Positions 25,560 to 37,642 of a stretch of 64,000 bases of DNA are shown here, one piece after another; position 1 is the first letter of the stretch, and every line of letters begins with the position of its first letter. The DNA is from Thiorhodovibrio winogradskyi (GTDB lineage Bacteria > Pseudomonadota > Gammaproteobacteria > Chromatiales > Chromatiaceae), in assembly GCF_036208045.1 (NCBI RefSeq), contig NZ_CP121472.1, positions 5,219,531 to 5,283,530 on the forward strand, written 5' to 3'. The position numbers and the translations under genes are program-made. The notes under the pieces were generated by a model that ran no database searches, was not told the DNA's origin, and saw only the letters and a list, made by a program, of their open reading frames with translations.

Positions 25560-26309
25560 TCAGGCATCCAGTTCCGCCATGATGTCATCGCTGATGTCGG
25601 CGTTGTGGTAGACATCCTGCACATCGTCGAGATCATCGAGCGCATCGATCAGCTTCAGCAGCTTCTCGGCCGTATCGCGGTCAAGTTCGACATTGGTCGC
25701 GGCGTTAAAGCCAAGCTCGGATACACTGGTGTCGAAGCCCGCCGCGGACAGCGCATCACAGACGCTGACATAGGTCTCCGGCAAGGTGATCACGTCAAGC
25801 GAGCCATCCTCGTTGACCACCACGTCCTCGGCTCCGGCCTCGAGCCCGGCCTCGATGACGGCATCCTCGTCAGTCCCGGGCTGAAAGCTGATCACGCCCT
25901 GCTTGGTAAAGAGGTAGGCCACGGAGCCATCGGTGCCCAGATTGCCGCCATGTTTGCTGAAGGCGTGACGCACCTCCGAGGCGGTTCGATTGCGGTTATC
26001 CGTCATGCAATCAACCATGACGGCCACGCCACCTGGACCATAGCCCTCGTAGCGGATTTCTTCGTAGTTGTCGCCTTCGCCAGCGCCCGCGCCACGCTTG
26101 ATGGCCCGATCGACGGTATCCTTGGGCATGTTCGCGCCCAGAGCCTTGTCGATGGCGAGGCGCAGACGCGGATTGGAGCCGGCATCGCCGCCTCCCTCGC
26201 GGGCCGCGACCGTGACCTCGCGAATCAGCTTGGTCCAGATTTTGCCGCGCTTTTTGTCTTGCGCGGCTTTGCGATGCTTAATGTTTGCCCATTTACTATG
26301 GCCTGCCAT
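25560..26309 (-). CDS. YebC/PmpR-family DNA-binding or translation-assisting protein
   Basis: A 249-residue protein with the hallmark start [20 protein letters not shown] and the block [20 protein letters not shown]. It also carries [16 protein letters not shown] and an acidic C-terminal region. Members were described as transcription regulators, and TACO1-type relatives assist ribosomes at difficult sequences. The assignment to the family is firm; the precise job is not. It heads the ruvCAB run, a very common arrangement. Confidence 0.95.
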   Translation of the reverse strand: MAGHSKWANIKHRKAAQDKKRGKIWTKLIREVTVAAREGGGDAGSNPRLRLAIDKALGANMPKDTVDRAIKRGAGAGEGDNYEEIRYEGYGPGGVAVMVDCMTDNRNRTASEVRHAFSKHGGNLGTDGSVAYLFTKQGVISFQPGTDEDAVIEAGLEAGAEDVVVNEDGSLDVITLPETYVSVCDALSAAGFDTSVSELGFNAATNVELDRDTAEKLLKLIDALDDLDDVQDVYHNADISDDIMAELDA

Positions 26310-26615
26310 GCGCTATCCTCGATAGTCCCCGGTCGTTCCAACACCTGGCGCGCGCGGCAATCAAAACGGATTGCAGACGCGCATCGGGCGCCCTGTTGGG
26401 ACGGCAGTTTAGCATCGCCCCGACTGCAAAGGGGCATCGCAAGCCTCGCCCGCTGTCGGCACACCCCGTTAAGACTTTGGTGAAGACTTTGACCCAAGCC
26501 GGCCAATGCCGGAGAATCAGGACAAAACAGGATGGATTGGAGCAGCATGCATGAGCGGGCTGAGACACAATCTCCCTGCAACAAGAGTTTCCTATCCTTA
26601 ACAGGTAGCCAGCCC

Positions 26616-26690
26616 ATGAACACAGGACCCATGAGCACTGGATTCATGAGCACCGGATTCATGAGCGCTGATCCCATGAGTGTTAGTCGG
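26616..26690 (+). repeat. Five 15-bp direct repeats, each starting ATG, upstream of zapD
   Basis: Units begin at 26616, 26631, 26646, 26661 and 26676; units 2 and 3 are ATGAGCACTGGATTC and ATGAGCACCGGATTC, and the others are variants. All five ATGs are in one frame. That frame is open from an ATG at 26532 to a TGA at 26712-26714, encoding up to 60 residues ending in PMSTGFMSTGFMSADPMS-type repeats. The TGA overlaps the ATG at 26711 of zapD (ATGA). A translated leader peptide coupled to zapD is possible but unproven. The rest of the 26310-26615 gap shows nothing recognisable. Confidence 0.7.
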
Positions 26691-26701
26691 GGGACGTCCC
26701 A

Positions 26702-27469
26702 GTGTCGGACATGACGGTATTCGAGCATCCGCTAAACGAGCGCATTCGCACTTTTCTGCGGCTTGAGCATCTTTTTGAAAAATATGATCACTTTCGTGCC
26801 GATGAGACCACTTGGGGCACGCGCGCGGCACTCGAGGGCCTATTGGATATCCTCGCGATCACCTCGCGATCCGACATCAAAAGCGAGCTGGCCAAGGAAC
26901 TCGACCGCAATGCCAATGCATTGGGCCGGGTGCGCAATCAACCAGGCGTCGACCCAAGCATGCTCGATGATGTCTTGGCGCGGCTCGGCAAGGCGCAGCA
27001 CTGCTTGATCGCCCTCCACGGGCAGATTGGCGCGGCCGCGCGCGACGATGACTTCATGAAGGCCATTGCCCAGCGCAACAGTATTCCAGGTGGCGCCTGC
27101 AGCTTCGACCTACCGCATTACCATCATCTGTTAACCAAGTCGCCCGAGGCGCGCGCACTCTTGCTCGCGCGCTGGAGCACCGATCTCGAGCCGGCCAAGA
27201 ACGCCATCGACCTCATCCTGTCGCTGGCGCGCTCAAGCAGTCATGCCCGCTCGGTCAAGGCTCATCAGGGTTTTTTTCAAGAAACCCTCGAGACGGGCGC
27301 GCCCACGCAACTCATCCGGGTGGCACTCAATCCCGAGCTCGACTGCTTCCCGGAGATCAGCGGTCACAGAAACAGATTCAGTATCCGCTTCCTGACGGCC
27401 AAGGACACTTCACGGCCCACGCAGACAGCGGCGGATATCCCCTTTGAGCTGACTTGCTGCGTCTTCTGA
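26702..27469 (+). CDS. zapD: Cell division protein ZapD
   Basis: 255 residues from a GTG at 26702, which has GGGGGA upstream; the ATG at 26711 is an alternative. The sequence matches ZapD throughout: FEHPLNERIRTFLRLE at the start, KELDRNANALGRV, the diagnostic SIPGGACSFDLPHYHH, a conserved GFFQE-type segment and PEISGHRNRFSIRF near the end. ZapD binds the FtsZ C-terminus and bundles protofilaments in the Z ring. The usual coaE/pilD neighbours are absent; yacG follows 49 bp later, which is standard. Confidence 0.95.
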   Translation: MSDMTVFEHPLNERIRTFLRLEHLFEKYDHFRADETTWGTRAALEGLLDILAITSRSDIKSELAKELDRNANALGRVRNQPGVDPSMLDDVLARLGKAQHCLIALHGQIGAAARDDDFMKAIAQRNSIPGGACSFDLPHYHHLLTKSPEARALLLARWSTDLEPAKNAIDLILSLARSSSHARSVKAHQGFFQETLETGAPTQLIRVALNPELDCFPEISGHRNRFSIRFLTAKDTSRPTQTAADIPFELTCCVF

Positions 27470-27518
27470 TCCTTCGCCTATCAGGTTCCTGAAGATGTCC
27501 GCGACCTCATAGACCGCC

Positions 27519-27758
27519 ATGCCGACCTCCGTCCCCTGCCCCAACTGCGGCAAGGCCGTCCCCTGGGCGCCGGAATCGCGCTGGCGCCCCTTCTGCAGCG
27601 AACGCTGCCGGCTGATCGATCTGGGCGACTGGTTTGATGAGGCCCACCGCATTGCGGGCGAGCCCGGTCTGGACTCAGATGTCGATCCAGCCGTGGACGC
27701 AAATCTGGACGCCGACACTGCCGCGAACGAGGAGGAGAGATCACCTTTTTTCCACTAG
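27519..27758 (+). CDS. yacG: DNA gyrase inhibitor YacG (zinc finger protein)
   Basis: A 79-residue protein with four zinc-binding cysteines, CPNC (7, 10) and CSERC (26, 30), then the family's [11 protein letters not shown]. An extended acidic tail of Asp and Glu follows. E. coli YacG inhibits gyrase by binding GyrB. It directly follows zapD. Confidence 0.93.
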   Translation: MPTSVPCPNCGKAVPWAPESRWRPFCSERCRLIDLGDWFDEAHRIAGEPGLDSDVDPAVDANLDADTAANEEERSPFFH

Positions 27759-27826
27759 GAGCCGCCACCAAAAGCTCCCACTGAAACCTGGTGATCGTCA
27801 GCCGTCCGGGGCAGTCTCGGCCGGTC

Positions 27827-29638
27827 TTATCGCGCCCGATGCGCGGCTAGCACCTGCAAAAACCCATCGGCAAAGCGCTCGAGCTTGACCTGCCCCACCC
27901 CGCTGATGCGCCCAAACTCCTCCCGATTGCGCGGGCGATGCGCCAGCATTTCGCGCAAGGTCGCATCGCCAAACACCACGAAGGCCGGCACGTCGAGCTC
28001 CCTGGCGATCTTGCCGCGATGCGCGCGCAGCGCTTCCCAGAGTGCACGCGCCTCGGGATCGCTGGGCGTGACGCTCACAGGGGTGCGGGTGGCGCGTTTC
28101 TGGGCTTGTTTGTCTGGATCCTGACGCAGGCGGATGCTCCGCTCGCCACGCAGCAGCGGGCGGCTTTTCTCTGTCAGGCGCAGGCCGCCATGCCCCTCGA
28201 CATCCACGGCGGCAAAGCCCGCCGCGACCAACTGACGATACACCGAGCGCCACTGATCGGCATTGAGTTCGCGCCCGATGCCGTGAGTGCTGACCTGATC
28301 GTGCCCGAAACGGCGCATGCGCTCATTGGTCTTGCCGAGCAGCACCTCGGTCAGATAGCTGGCGCCAAAGCGCTGGCCGGTGCGGAAGATGCAGGACAAG
28401 GCCTTTTGCGCCGCCACTGTGCCATCCCAGGTCGGCACCGGCTCCAGACAGGTGTCGCAATTGCCGCAAGGGTCGGGCAACGGCTCGCCGAAATAGTTGA
28501 GCAGCGCCTGACGGCGACACTCGGTGGTCTCGCAGAATCCAAGCATGTTGTCGAGCTTTTGGTGTTCCAGGCGTTTGAAGTGTTCCTCGGCGCCGGATTC
28601 GTCGATGAAACGCCGCAACATGACCAGATCGCCCAGGCCATAGGTCATCCAGGCATCGGCCGGTAGCCCGTCGCGCCCGGCGCGGCCGGTTTCCTGATAG
28701 TAGGCCTCCAAGCTCTTGGGCAGGTCAAGATGGGCTACAAAGCGCACATCCGGCTTGTCGATGCCCATGCCAAAGGCGATGGTGGCGACCGTGATCAGCC
28801 CCTCCTCGCGCAGAAAACGCGCCTGATTGGCGCGCCGCTGCTCGGCGCTCATGCCGGCATGATAGGGCACGGCCTGAAAGCCCTGGTCGCACAGGAACTC
28901 AGCCGTCTCATCGACACCGCGACGCGAACGGCAGTAGACAATGCCGGCATCCCCGGGGTGCTCGCGCTTGAGAAATCGCAGCAATTGCTGGCGCGGACTG
29001 CGTTTTTCGACAATGCGGTAGCGGATATTTGGCCGGTCGAAGCTGGAGACGAACTGGGCCTCGAGCGGCAACCGCAGCCGGGTGAGTATTTCCTTGCGTG
29101 TCGGGGCATCGGCTGTGGCGGTTAGGGCCACGCGCGGCACCAGCGGCCAGCGCTTGTGCAGCAGATCGAGCTGGACGTACTCCGGGCGGAAGTCATGTCC
29201 CCACTGGGACACGCAGTGCGCCTCGTCAATGGCAAAGAGCGCAATGGGCAGACGCCCGAGCAGCGCCAGAAAGCGCTCGGTCAGCAGACGTTCGGGCGCG
29301 ACATAGAGCAGGTCGAGCTGGCCGGCAAGAAGCGCTTGCTCCGTGCGCTCGGACTGGTCGCGCGCGAGCGAGGAGTTCAGAAAGGCCGCGCGCACCCCGA
29401 GCTGGCGCAGCGCGTCGACCTGATCCTGCATCAGCGCGATCAGGGGTGACACCACAATCCCGGTGCCCGGGCGCAGTAGAGCCGGAATTTGATAACAGAG
29501 CGACTTGCCGCCGCCGGTGGGCATCAGCACCAGGGCATCCCCGCCGGCCATGAGCCGCTCGATCACCGCCTGCTGCTGGCCGCGAAAGGCGGGGTAACCG
29601 AAGACGCGGTTCAAAATCTGTAACGGGGTTTCCGCCAT
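27827..29638 (-). CDS. recQ: ATP-dependent DNA helicase RecQ
   Basis: 603 residues from the ATG at 29638 ([15 protein letters not shown]). The helicase core has [18 protein letters not shown] (Walker A) and [20 protein letters not shown] (motif II). The RQC zinc cluster includes [10 protein letters not shown] and CGNCDTC, and a winged helix follows. The C-terminal HRDC domain contains [16 protein letters not shown]. It works in recombination and fork repair and converges on yacG (68-bp gap). Confidence 0.96.
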   Translation of the reverse strand: MAETPLQILNRVFGYPAFRGQQQAVIERLMAGGDALVLMPTGGGKSLCYQIPALLRPGTGIVVSPLIALMQDQVDALRQLGVRAAFLNSSLARDQSERTEQALLAGQLDLLYVAPERLLTERFLALLGRLPIALFAIDEAHCVSQWGHDFRPEYVQLDLLHKRWPLVPRVALTATADAPTRKEILTRLRLPLEAQFVSSFDRPNIRYRIVEKRSPRQQLLRFLKREHPGDAGIVYCRSRRGVDETAEFLCDQGFQAVPYHAGMSAEQRRANQARFLREEGLITVATIAFGMGIDKPDVRFVAHLDLPKSLEAYYQETGRAGRDGLPADAWMTYGLGDLVMLRRFIDESGAEEHFKRLEHQKLDNMLGFCETTECRRQALLNYFGEPLPDPCGNCDTCLEPVPTWDGTVAAQKALSCIFRTGQRFGASYLTEVLLGKTNERMRRFGHDQVSTHGIGRELNADQWRSVYRQLVAAGFAAVDVEGHGGLRLTEKSRPLLRGERSIRLRQDPDKQAQKRATRTPVSVTPSDPEARALWEALRAHRGKIARELDVPAFVVFGDATLREMLAHRPRNREEFGRISGVGQVKLERFADGFLQVLAAHRAR

Positions 29639-29675
29639 GGGTGCTGCCCGTCCGGCGTTAGCGACCACTCCTGGC

Positions 29676-30557
29676 TCAGCCGCGCGCCTCGGCCAGCAGG
29701 CGCTCGATCAGCGCCTCGGCCTGACTGAGATAACCGCGCCCGAACAGATTCAGGTGATTGAGGATATGGTAGAGGTTGTACAGGGCCTTGCGTGTTCCGT
29801 AGCCCGGCGACAACGGCCAGGCTTCGCGATAGGCGGCATAAAAATCCCCACCAAAGCCGCCGAAAAGTTCGGTCATGGCCAAGTCGGCCTCGCGGTCGCC
29901 AAAATAGACCGCCGGGTCGAAAATCACCGGCGCGCCCTGATCGTCGTAACCGATGTTGCCGCCCCAGAGATCGCCATGCAGCAGCGAGGGCGCAGGGTCA
30001 TGATCGAGCAGCGCCGGCAGCACCTCCAGCAAGCGCGTGCCGCGCTCCCGCAGACGCCCGCCATAGCCCTGGCGCGCGGCCAGCTTGAGCTGAAACCCCA
30101 GGCGCTGCTCGCGCCAAAAGCTCACCCAGTCCGCCCGTGGAGTATTGGGCTGCGCGGTGGAGCCAATGGTATTGTCGCGATCCCAGCCGAAGTCCTCGCG
30201 TGTGCACTCATGCAGACGCGCCAGCTGGCGTCCGGCCTCGGCGGCACTGTCGCCGCGCTGGCGGCCAAGATCAATCCACTCCATGACAATGAATGCCTGA
30301 CTGCCTGCCGTGCCGGTGCACAGGGGCCGCGGCACCCTAGGACCAGCAGCCGCCGCTAGCTCGGCCAGCCCAGCCGCCTCGGCCTCGAACATGGCAAGAG
30401 TCTCGCCCTGATTGATTTTGACAAAATACGCCCGCTCACCATCGGCGAGTTGATAGGCCGAGTTAATGCAGCCACCGCCGACCGAGCGCGGCGCCGAGGG
30501 AGAAAAGGGCTCGCCGCTCGCGGCAGCGATCTGTTCGGCGATCAATGGCCAGTGCAT
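29676..30557 (-). CDS. Fructosamine kinase-family protein
   Basis: 293 residues from the ATG at 30557 ([15 protein letters not shown]). Aminoglycoside-kinase-like fold: the [14 protein letters not shown]-loop-like segment, YFVKINQG with the ATP-binding Lys, [14 protein letters not shown] (catalytic loop) and [18 protein letters not shown] (metal-binding Asp). Family members phosphorylate ketosamines on glycated proteins or free sugars so that they fall off. The substrate here is not known. It is 37 bp upstream of recQ on the same strand. Confidence 0.92.
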   Translation of the reverse strand: MHWPLIAEQIAAASGEPFSPSAPRSVGGGCINSAYQLADGERAYFVKINQGETLAMFEAEAAGLAELAAAAGPRVPRPLCTGTAGSQAFIVMEWIDLGRQRGDSAAEAGRQLARLHECTREDFGWDRDNTIGSTAQPNTPRADWVSFWREQRLGFQLKLAARQGYGGRLRERGTRLLEVLPALLDHDPAPSLLHGDLWGGNIGYDDQGAPVIFDPAVYFGDREADLAMTELFGGFGGDFYAAYREAWPLSPGYGTRKALYNLYHILNHLNLFGRGYLSQAEALIERLLAEARG

Positions 30558-30626
30558 AAAATCCAATTCCGTGCTCAGTGATCTGGGGCAGGGTGAAATG
30601 CCGCGCGACAAGGCGACTGTTCGGGC

Positions 30627-31256
30627 TCAAGCCGCGCGCGGTCGGCTTAACAGGCGCTTTAACAGTGGGCTGGTGCGCGGAAAATGCGCGCGCAGGAATG
30701 CCATCTGGTCAGCCAGCACATGCCGGCCCATCAGGTAGATGTATTCGGCATGCGTGGGCGTGAAAGGGACCGCCAGCAGTTCCATGCTCGCGGCCTCGGG
30801 CGTGCGCCCAGCCTTATAATTGTTGCAGCGCACGCAAGCGGTGACCACATTGGTCCATTCATTGCGCCCGCCCTGGCTGATCGGGCGCACATGATCACGC
30901 GAGAGCTGGCGGTCAGAAAAATGCCCGCCACAATAAAGACAGAGATGACCATCGCGCTGAAACAAGGTGCGATTGCTCAGCGGCGGAACATAATCATCGC
31001 GCAGCTTGCTTGGCGCATGCTGGATGCCATGGGTGGCGATGATGGAATGCACGCGCAGCTGGCTGCGCTCGCGCGTGATAGCGTTAATGCCCCCGCGCAG
31101 CAGAAAAATGGCGTCCCCGCAGGAATAAGCGACCTGCCCTAAAAAATAAAGCCGAGCCGCCACGCGATAATCGACCCACTCTAAAGGCATCCCGCCCAAA
31201 TCAGTTCGAAGAACCTGCTGATTGAGTAACACGGTGATACAAGCCTGGATCGACAA
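30627..31256 (-). CDS. HNH endonuclease domain protein
   Basis: About 209 residues if a TTG at 31256 (LSIQACITVLLNQQVLRT) is the start. The frame stays open to 31535, but the extra N-terminal part has no conserved look, so the start is a judgement. The HNH module is clear: CLYCGGHFSDRQLSRDHVRP has the first zinc pair and the catalytic DH, and WTNVVTACVRCNNYKAGRTP the second pair and the final Asn. The N-terminal half (GMPLEWVDYRVAARLYFLGQ) belongs to a family of chromosomal HNH proteins common in Proteobacteria, whose target is unknown. No partner methyltransferase or toxin/immunity gene is nearby. Confidence 0.82.
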   Translation of the reverse strand: MSIQACITVLLNQQVLRTDLGGMPLEWVDYRVAARLYFLGQVAYSCGDAIFLLRGGINAITRERSQLRVHSIIATHGIQHAPSKLRDDYVPPLSNRTLFQRDGHLCLYCGGHFSDRQLSRDHVRPISQGGRNEWTNVVTACVRCNNYKAGRTPEAASMELLAVPFTPTHAEYIYLMGRHVLADQMAFLRAHFPRTSPLLKRLLSRPRAA

Positions 31257-31863
31257 TACTTGTGCATGATACCCCCTCCAAGCAGCAACGCAACTGCTGG
31301 AACCTTGGCTGGCGCCGGGCCAGCATCCGCGCTCGCCAGCCAAGTCATTGCGATTGCTCAAGTGCTTTTCAACAAAGCGCGGAAATCCACGACACGGATC
31401 AGGACTGTCAATGTGTGCGGTTATAGCCGCCCAATCAGCCTTCGAACTTGCCTCGGAACCCGGACTTTCAACAGCTTCCGCAAGGCTTCCCGGAACTGAG
31501 CCAGCCAGCCAGAGAGGGCTTGCACAGCCTGTCAAGGATGATCGGCAGGACAGGTTTAATGATTGTTTTGATTGATATTTTAAAACACCTGATCAAGAAG
31601 TGAGCAATCTGCAAGAAGTGGCAATCTTTCTACAGACTTGGAATCAATGTGACAGCCTTATCCCCACACTTATCCACAGCTTTTGTGAACATCTCCCTGA
31701 ACCTTCCGCAGTCGGCCACAACGGCAGCCACCGGTCACATAACCTATGCTTCGGAATCAGAATGGCACCTCACTCCTCTTGAGCCAAATCATCTCCACCA
31801 GCCAGTGTTTGGCGCCAATCACCAACAAGCGGGCAGCGACATCCTTTTTCCAGGCTGGTCGCG
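31257..31863. other. 607-bp gap between HNH gene and priA
   Basis: No supported gene is seen. About 280 bp next to the HNH gene is open in that gene's frame and could be an N-terminal extension. The middle has an A+T-rich stretch (about 31555-31592, TTTTGATTGATATTTTAAAA). About 65 bp further on are two DnaA-box-like 9-mers, after which the sequence runs into priA with no clear terminator. Confidence 0.6.
31658..31678 (+). promoter_or_regulatory. Tandem DnaA-box-like sites upstream of priA
   Basis: TTATCCACA at 31670-31678 is a perfect consensus DnaA box, and TTATCCCCA at 31658-31666 differs at one position. They are direct repeats 12 bp apart, about 190 bp ahead of the priA start. They could allow DnaA to regulate priA or bind DnaA locally. 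dnaA, dnaN and gidA are absent, so this is not evidence of the chromosomal origin. Confidence 0.5.
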
Positions 31864-33933
<2,070 letters not shown>

Positions 33934-34035
33934 GTGAGGGTTAAAAAGACAGCAGCTACAAGTTGCTATACTCCAACAGACCAGCCTTTGACTCTCTGCC
34001 ACCAACCAGCTGAAGGCAGACTGGATGCGATTGAA

Positions 34036-35316
34036 TCAGATGAAATTGAACAGCGACAGTTGATTGGCCTGCGCGTAGGTCTGCTGCGCGGCCTCAAGCG
34101 CCACCTGCTGAAACTTGAAGCGGGTCACCGCCTCGGCATAGTCCAGATCTTCCAACTCCGATAGCGTCGAACGCAAGTCGATCTTTCGACCTTCATTCAA
34201 CTCAGTCTGATTATCGATGACCTGCAAGCGGGCGCCGACAGTCGCACGGACTTCACTCAGATGATTAAGTGTCGCGTCGATATCGGAAATACCACGATTA
34301 ACCGCGGTCGCTAGATCAGCGCGGCTGCTTGTGCTGTCGGTGGGAGTTTCGAACGCAGTTGCGATAGCATTGAGAGATTGAAACAGGGATACACTTTGCG
34401 CCGGCCGGGAGGAAACAATATCGCTCGGGTGAACCCCATCAGGCAATCGCGGCTGACCACTGAGGACGACCGTTCGTCCGGCGAATTCAATCGGAGATCC
34501 TGGCGAGTAGTCGGTTAAACCAACCTCTATTCCCTTCGATATTCCATCCGGGCCAAACCGCTCGACCTGATATTGGGTTGAACCAGCGCTATTGTCAAAA
34601 CTGATATCAAAGAAGTCGGTGTCATTCTCGCCGCTAAGATAGAGATTCAGATCACTGACCTCGGTGCTTTTAATTACCAAAGAGCCGCGCGGAACAGCCC
34701 CGTTATTAGCCCGTGTAATATCCGCTGATACCCTCCCGTCGTTTTCCGGAATAGTCATGAAGACATTGGCGCCATTGTCACTAATGGCAACCTTTCGATT
34801 AGGTGTGATAGCGATTTCCCGCACCGAGCCTTCGCCCTCGGCACCGACATAGGAAACAACCCCGTCAGCATCAATCTTGAAAGGCTCGGCCAATGACTTG
34901 GTCCCGGCAAACAAATACTCGCCGTTCGGTTCCTTGGTATTGCCAATATCGAAGATAGAATCATGAATTTCACGGATTTCACGCGCTATTATGCGGCGCG
35001 TCTCATTTGACTGGCTGTCATTGGCACCCTGAATCATCAACTCACGTACCCGCTGTAGCTGATCGGAAACCCCGGCGATGGCCCATTCTTCCTGCTGCAA
35101 GCGCGGTTCGGCGAGATCGGTATTACGCTGATACTGCTCTATCGAACGAATAGTGTCACGAAACCGCGCGCTTTGGGTGGCGCCCGTGGGATCATCCGAG
35201 GGTGTCAGGATGCGCTTGCCGGTCGAGAGTTGCGTCAGGGTGCGGTTAAGCCCAGACTGGGCACGCTGCATAGCTTCGCTGCCGGTGCGGAACATTTGTT
35301 CTGTTGAAAGACGCAT
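34036..35316 (-). CDS. flgL: Flagellar hook-associated protein 3 (FlgL)
   Basis: A 426-residue flagellin-like protein. The N-terminal helix MRLSTEQMFRTGSEAM... with LSTGKRILTPSDDP and the C-terminal helix (ALEAAQQTYAQANQLSLFNFI) form the D0/D1 core. A larger variable middle, Asp/Asn/Ser-rich, makes it longer than E. coli FlgL (317). It is the last gene of the flgFGHIJKL run, 53 bp after flgK. Confidence 0.93.
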   Translation of the reverse strand: MRLSTEQMFRTGSEAMQRAQSGLNRTLTQLSTGKRILTPSDDPTGATQSARFRDTIRSIEQYQRNTDLAEPRLQQEEWAIAGVSDQLQRVRELMIQGANDSQSNETRRIIAREIREIHDSIFDIGNTKEPNGEYLFAGTKSLAEPFKIDADGVVSYVGAEGEGSVREIAITPNRKVAISDNGANVFMTIPENDGRVSADITRANNGAVPRGSLVIKSTEVSDLNLYLSGENDTDFFDISFDNSAGSTQYQVERFGPDGISKGIEVGLTDYSPGSPIEFAGRTVVLSGQPRLPDGVHPSDIVSSRPAQSVSLFQSLNAIATAFETPTDSTSSRADLATAVNRGISDIDATLNHLSEVRATVGARLQVIDNQTELNEGRKIDLRSTLSELEDLDYAEAVTRFKFQQVALEAAQQTYAQANQLSLFNFI

Positions 35317-35368
35317 TGCCTGCTCCTATAACCGATACCCGTAACTGAATCCCATCACCCTGCGATGA

Positions 35369-37534
35369 TTATCGGAAGGCGGCGAGCAGAGTGTCAAAAA
35401 TCGTATTTCCGACAGAAATCACCTGAGCCGCCGCCTGATAGGCTTTCTGGTACTTGAGTAAATTGGCGGCTTCTTCATCGAGATTGACTCCCGAAACACC
35501 ATCCCTTTCAGCCTGGGCGTTCTCACGCATGGCAATGCTCGAGTCGCGAAACACCTGAGCCTGCCTGGTGCGGGTACCGATGTCGCCGAGCGTCTTATTG
35601 TAGCTTTCAGCAAATGTGGCTGAGCTTTCGATGACCCGTTCATCCGCCAGACTCGCCATCGCTAGCATGTTGCGGTTATCACCTGGACGGTCTTTACTCA
35701 ATTCAACGCTAAAGACATCGCCATCAGCAGGTTCACCGAGGATTTCGAGCGTCCACCCGTTATAAGTCACCGCACTAGATCCTGGGGGGGCAACCCTGCC
35801 CTGAGGTGCTGAAGCGAGAACATCGAAGGTGTCCCCATCTGCGGGTGTCCCACTGACTTTAAGCTCCCAACCATTCGCGGCAATGGTTGTTGTACCGCTG
35901 GGATCCAGCGGTACAAAGACACCAGTATCGAGTTGAAAGCCGTCAATCCCATCGTTGACCGCGGTCGCGTTAAAATTTTCCCGAAAAGTAATACCGCTCG
36001 GAGCAACACTGGCTGAAGCAGAGACGCTGAATGCCTCAATGGTTGCATTTCCATTATTAGCCGCATTATCGGTTGGGCTATAGGCCGTAAAGGTTCCGCC
36101 TCCGGCGGCATCGTATACGACTGCAGCAGGCATCTCGGTGTTCGGGCCTGGTGTCGGAACAGTCAGGGACAACATTTGAGCATTGCCTGAGTTATCAGGC
36201 CCTGTGAGTGCGCCGGCGGCGACCGCAACTTTGTCCGGATCCGCCATCAGCATGTCAATGTTTTGAGCACCGAATCGCGTGGGCTGGATTAGCCAATTGT
36301 CATTCGCACCAGGCGTCGGCATACCAGAGGTATCGATTTCAATACCATCCGCGATCAACGGAACCCCGGGGATGTCGGAAGCTACCACCCGGTTATCGTC
36401 GAGGCGCGTCAGATTAAAATTTGTTCCGTCATAGCCAAGCCGATAATCGCTGGCGGTCAAATCAAATACGTCTCCGGTAAAATTGACAGTCGGGCTTCCA
36501 GTTGAAATATTATATTTATCCGCACCCACTCCAACTTCGGGGATCTCAAAAATGACGTCCCCGGTATTTCCGTTTAGATCGAGCCCCAGATTGTTTTGGC
36601 GGTTCATCAGGGTGCTCATGACCACGGCCACCTGACCAATGCCGTTTTGGGCCTCATCAAGAATCTTGCCGCGACTCTCAAGCAGGCCACCAAGTTCACC
36701 ACCGTTCATGAAGCGGGTGATATCGACTGGCTGTCTCCCTTTACCAGTGGCAAAACCAATATCCCAGTTGCGAATGTCACCCGACAGGGATTCCGCAACG
36801 AGCTCATTGGCGGTAGTACCGATTACCAAGGGCTGCCCATTACCGATAAATACATTAAGCGCACCATCCTCCTGCTCCAAGGTTCGAATTTCTGTCTTCT
36901 CCGCCAGCATATCCAGCAGGTGCCCGCGCTCATCAAGAAGATCGTTAGGCGCGCCACTGGTACCGCCAGTCAAGCCGTAGCCCTCGACAATGCGCTGATT
37001 AACTGCAACCAGGCCTTCTGCCAAAGAATTGATGTCATCTACATTTCGTTTGATCATATCGTTGAGCAGTTCCCGTTGCTCCTCGATACGTTCATTCAAT
37101 TCATTGAATCGGCTCACCATTGACCGCCCTTCGGAAAGAAAGACGGTTCTCGCGACAGTGGAGGTCGGATCACTCGAAACATCGTTGGCCGCGTCGAAAA
37201 AAGTTCCAAGCGCGGGCGCCAGTCCGGTGTCATTATCACCTAACAAGCGATCAATGCGTTCCGCGAAATTCGCGCTCGCCTCGCCATTGCTTGCACGCGA
37301 GATCTGCGTGCGAAGCTGCGTATCAACAAACTCGTCCTGAATCCGACGGACATTGGCCACCTGCACACCCTGGCCAATGTAACCAGCACCGATGAACAGC
37401 GGCGATGGACTCCCCATCTCTACGCGCTGGCGACTATACCCTTCCTTTGTGGAATTCGTGACGTTATGGGATGTCGTTGCCAATGCGCGCTGGAATGCTA
37501 GCAGTCCGGACGTGCCCGTGCTCAAAATGCTCAT
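35369..37534 (-). CDS. flgK: Flagellar hook-associated protein 1 (FlgK)
   Basis: A 721-residue protein with conserved ends: SILSTGTSGLLAFQRALATT and TSHNVTNSTKEGYSRQRV at the N-terminus, and VSGVNLDEEAANLLKYQKAYQ with AAQVISVGNTIFDTLL at the C-terminus. It is about 170 residues longer than E. coli FlgK because of variable middle domains, including two related segments (GWELKVSGTPADGDTFDV and GWTLEILGEPADGDVFSV). It forms the junction between hook and filament with FlgL. Codon use in the variable middle looks less GC-biased than neighbouring genes. Confidence 0.94.
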   Translation of the reverse strand: MSILSTGTSGLLAFQRALATTSHNVTNSTKEGYSRQRVEMGSPSPLFIGAGYIGQGVQVANVRRIQDEFVDTQLRTQISRASNGEASANFAERIDRLLGDNDTGLAPALGTFFDAANDVSSDPTSTVARTVFLSEGRSMVSRFNELNERIEEQRELLNDMIKRNVDDINSLAEGLVAVNQRIVEGYGLTGGTSGAPNDLLDERGHLLDMLAEKTEIRTLEQEDGALNVFIGNGQPLVIGTTANELVAESLSGDIRNWDIGFATGKGRQPVDITRFMNGGELGGLLESRGKILDEAQNGIGQVAVVMSTLMNRQNNLGLDLNGNTGDVIFEIPEVGVGADKYNISTGSPTVNFTGDVFDLTASDYRLGYDGTNFNLTRLDDNRVVASDIPGVPLIADGIEIDTSGMPTPGANDNWLIQPTRFGAQNIDMLMADPDKVAVAAGALTGPDNSGNAQMLSLTVPTPGPNTEMPAAVVYDAAGGGTFTAYSPTDNAANNGNATIEAFSVSASASVAPSGITFRENFNATAVNDGIDGFQLDTGVFVPLDPSGTTTIAANGWELKVSGTPADGDTFDVLASAPQGRVAPPGSSAVTYNGWTLEILGEPADGDVFSVELSKDRPGDNRNMLAMASLADERVIESSATFAESYNKTLGDIGTRTRQAQVFRDSSIAMRENAQAERDGVSGVNLDEEAANLLKYQKAYQAAAQVISVGNTIFDTLLAAFR

Positions 37535-37642
37535 AATTGCACTCTGTAATGCGTTTGATGCTATTGTCTAGGTAGTCAATCGCTCTGAGGTTGATGATTC
37601 GAGCGACAATGATCGGCTCAATGGAAGGCTGAAGTGCACAGG

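Noticed and set aside
23154-26309. The yebC-ruvCAB block as an unusual DNA-processing island with recQ, HNH and priA
   Set aside because: All except the HNH gene are standard housekeeping genes in common orders; proximity alone does not make a defence system.
31257-31535. In-frame N-terminal extension of the HNH protein
   Set aside because: The extra roughly 93 residues look like translated non-coding DNA and the recognisable family part starts after them; kept only as a start uncertainty.
31555-31678. A chromosomal replication origin
   Set aside because: Only two DnaA boxes, and none of dnaA, dnaN, gyrB, rpmH or gidA is in the window.
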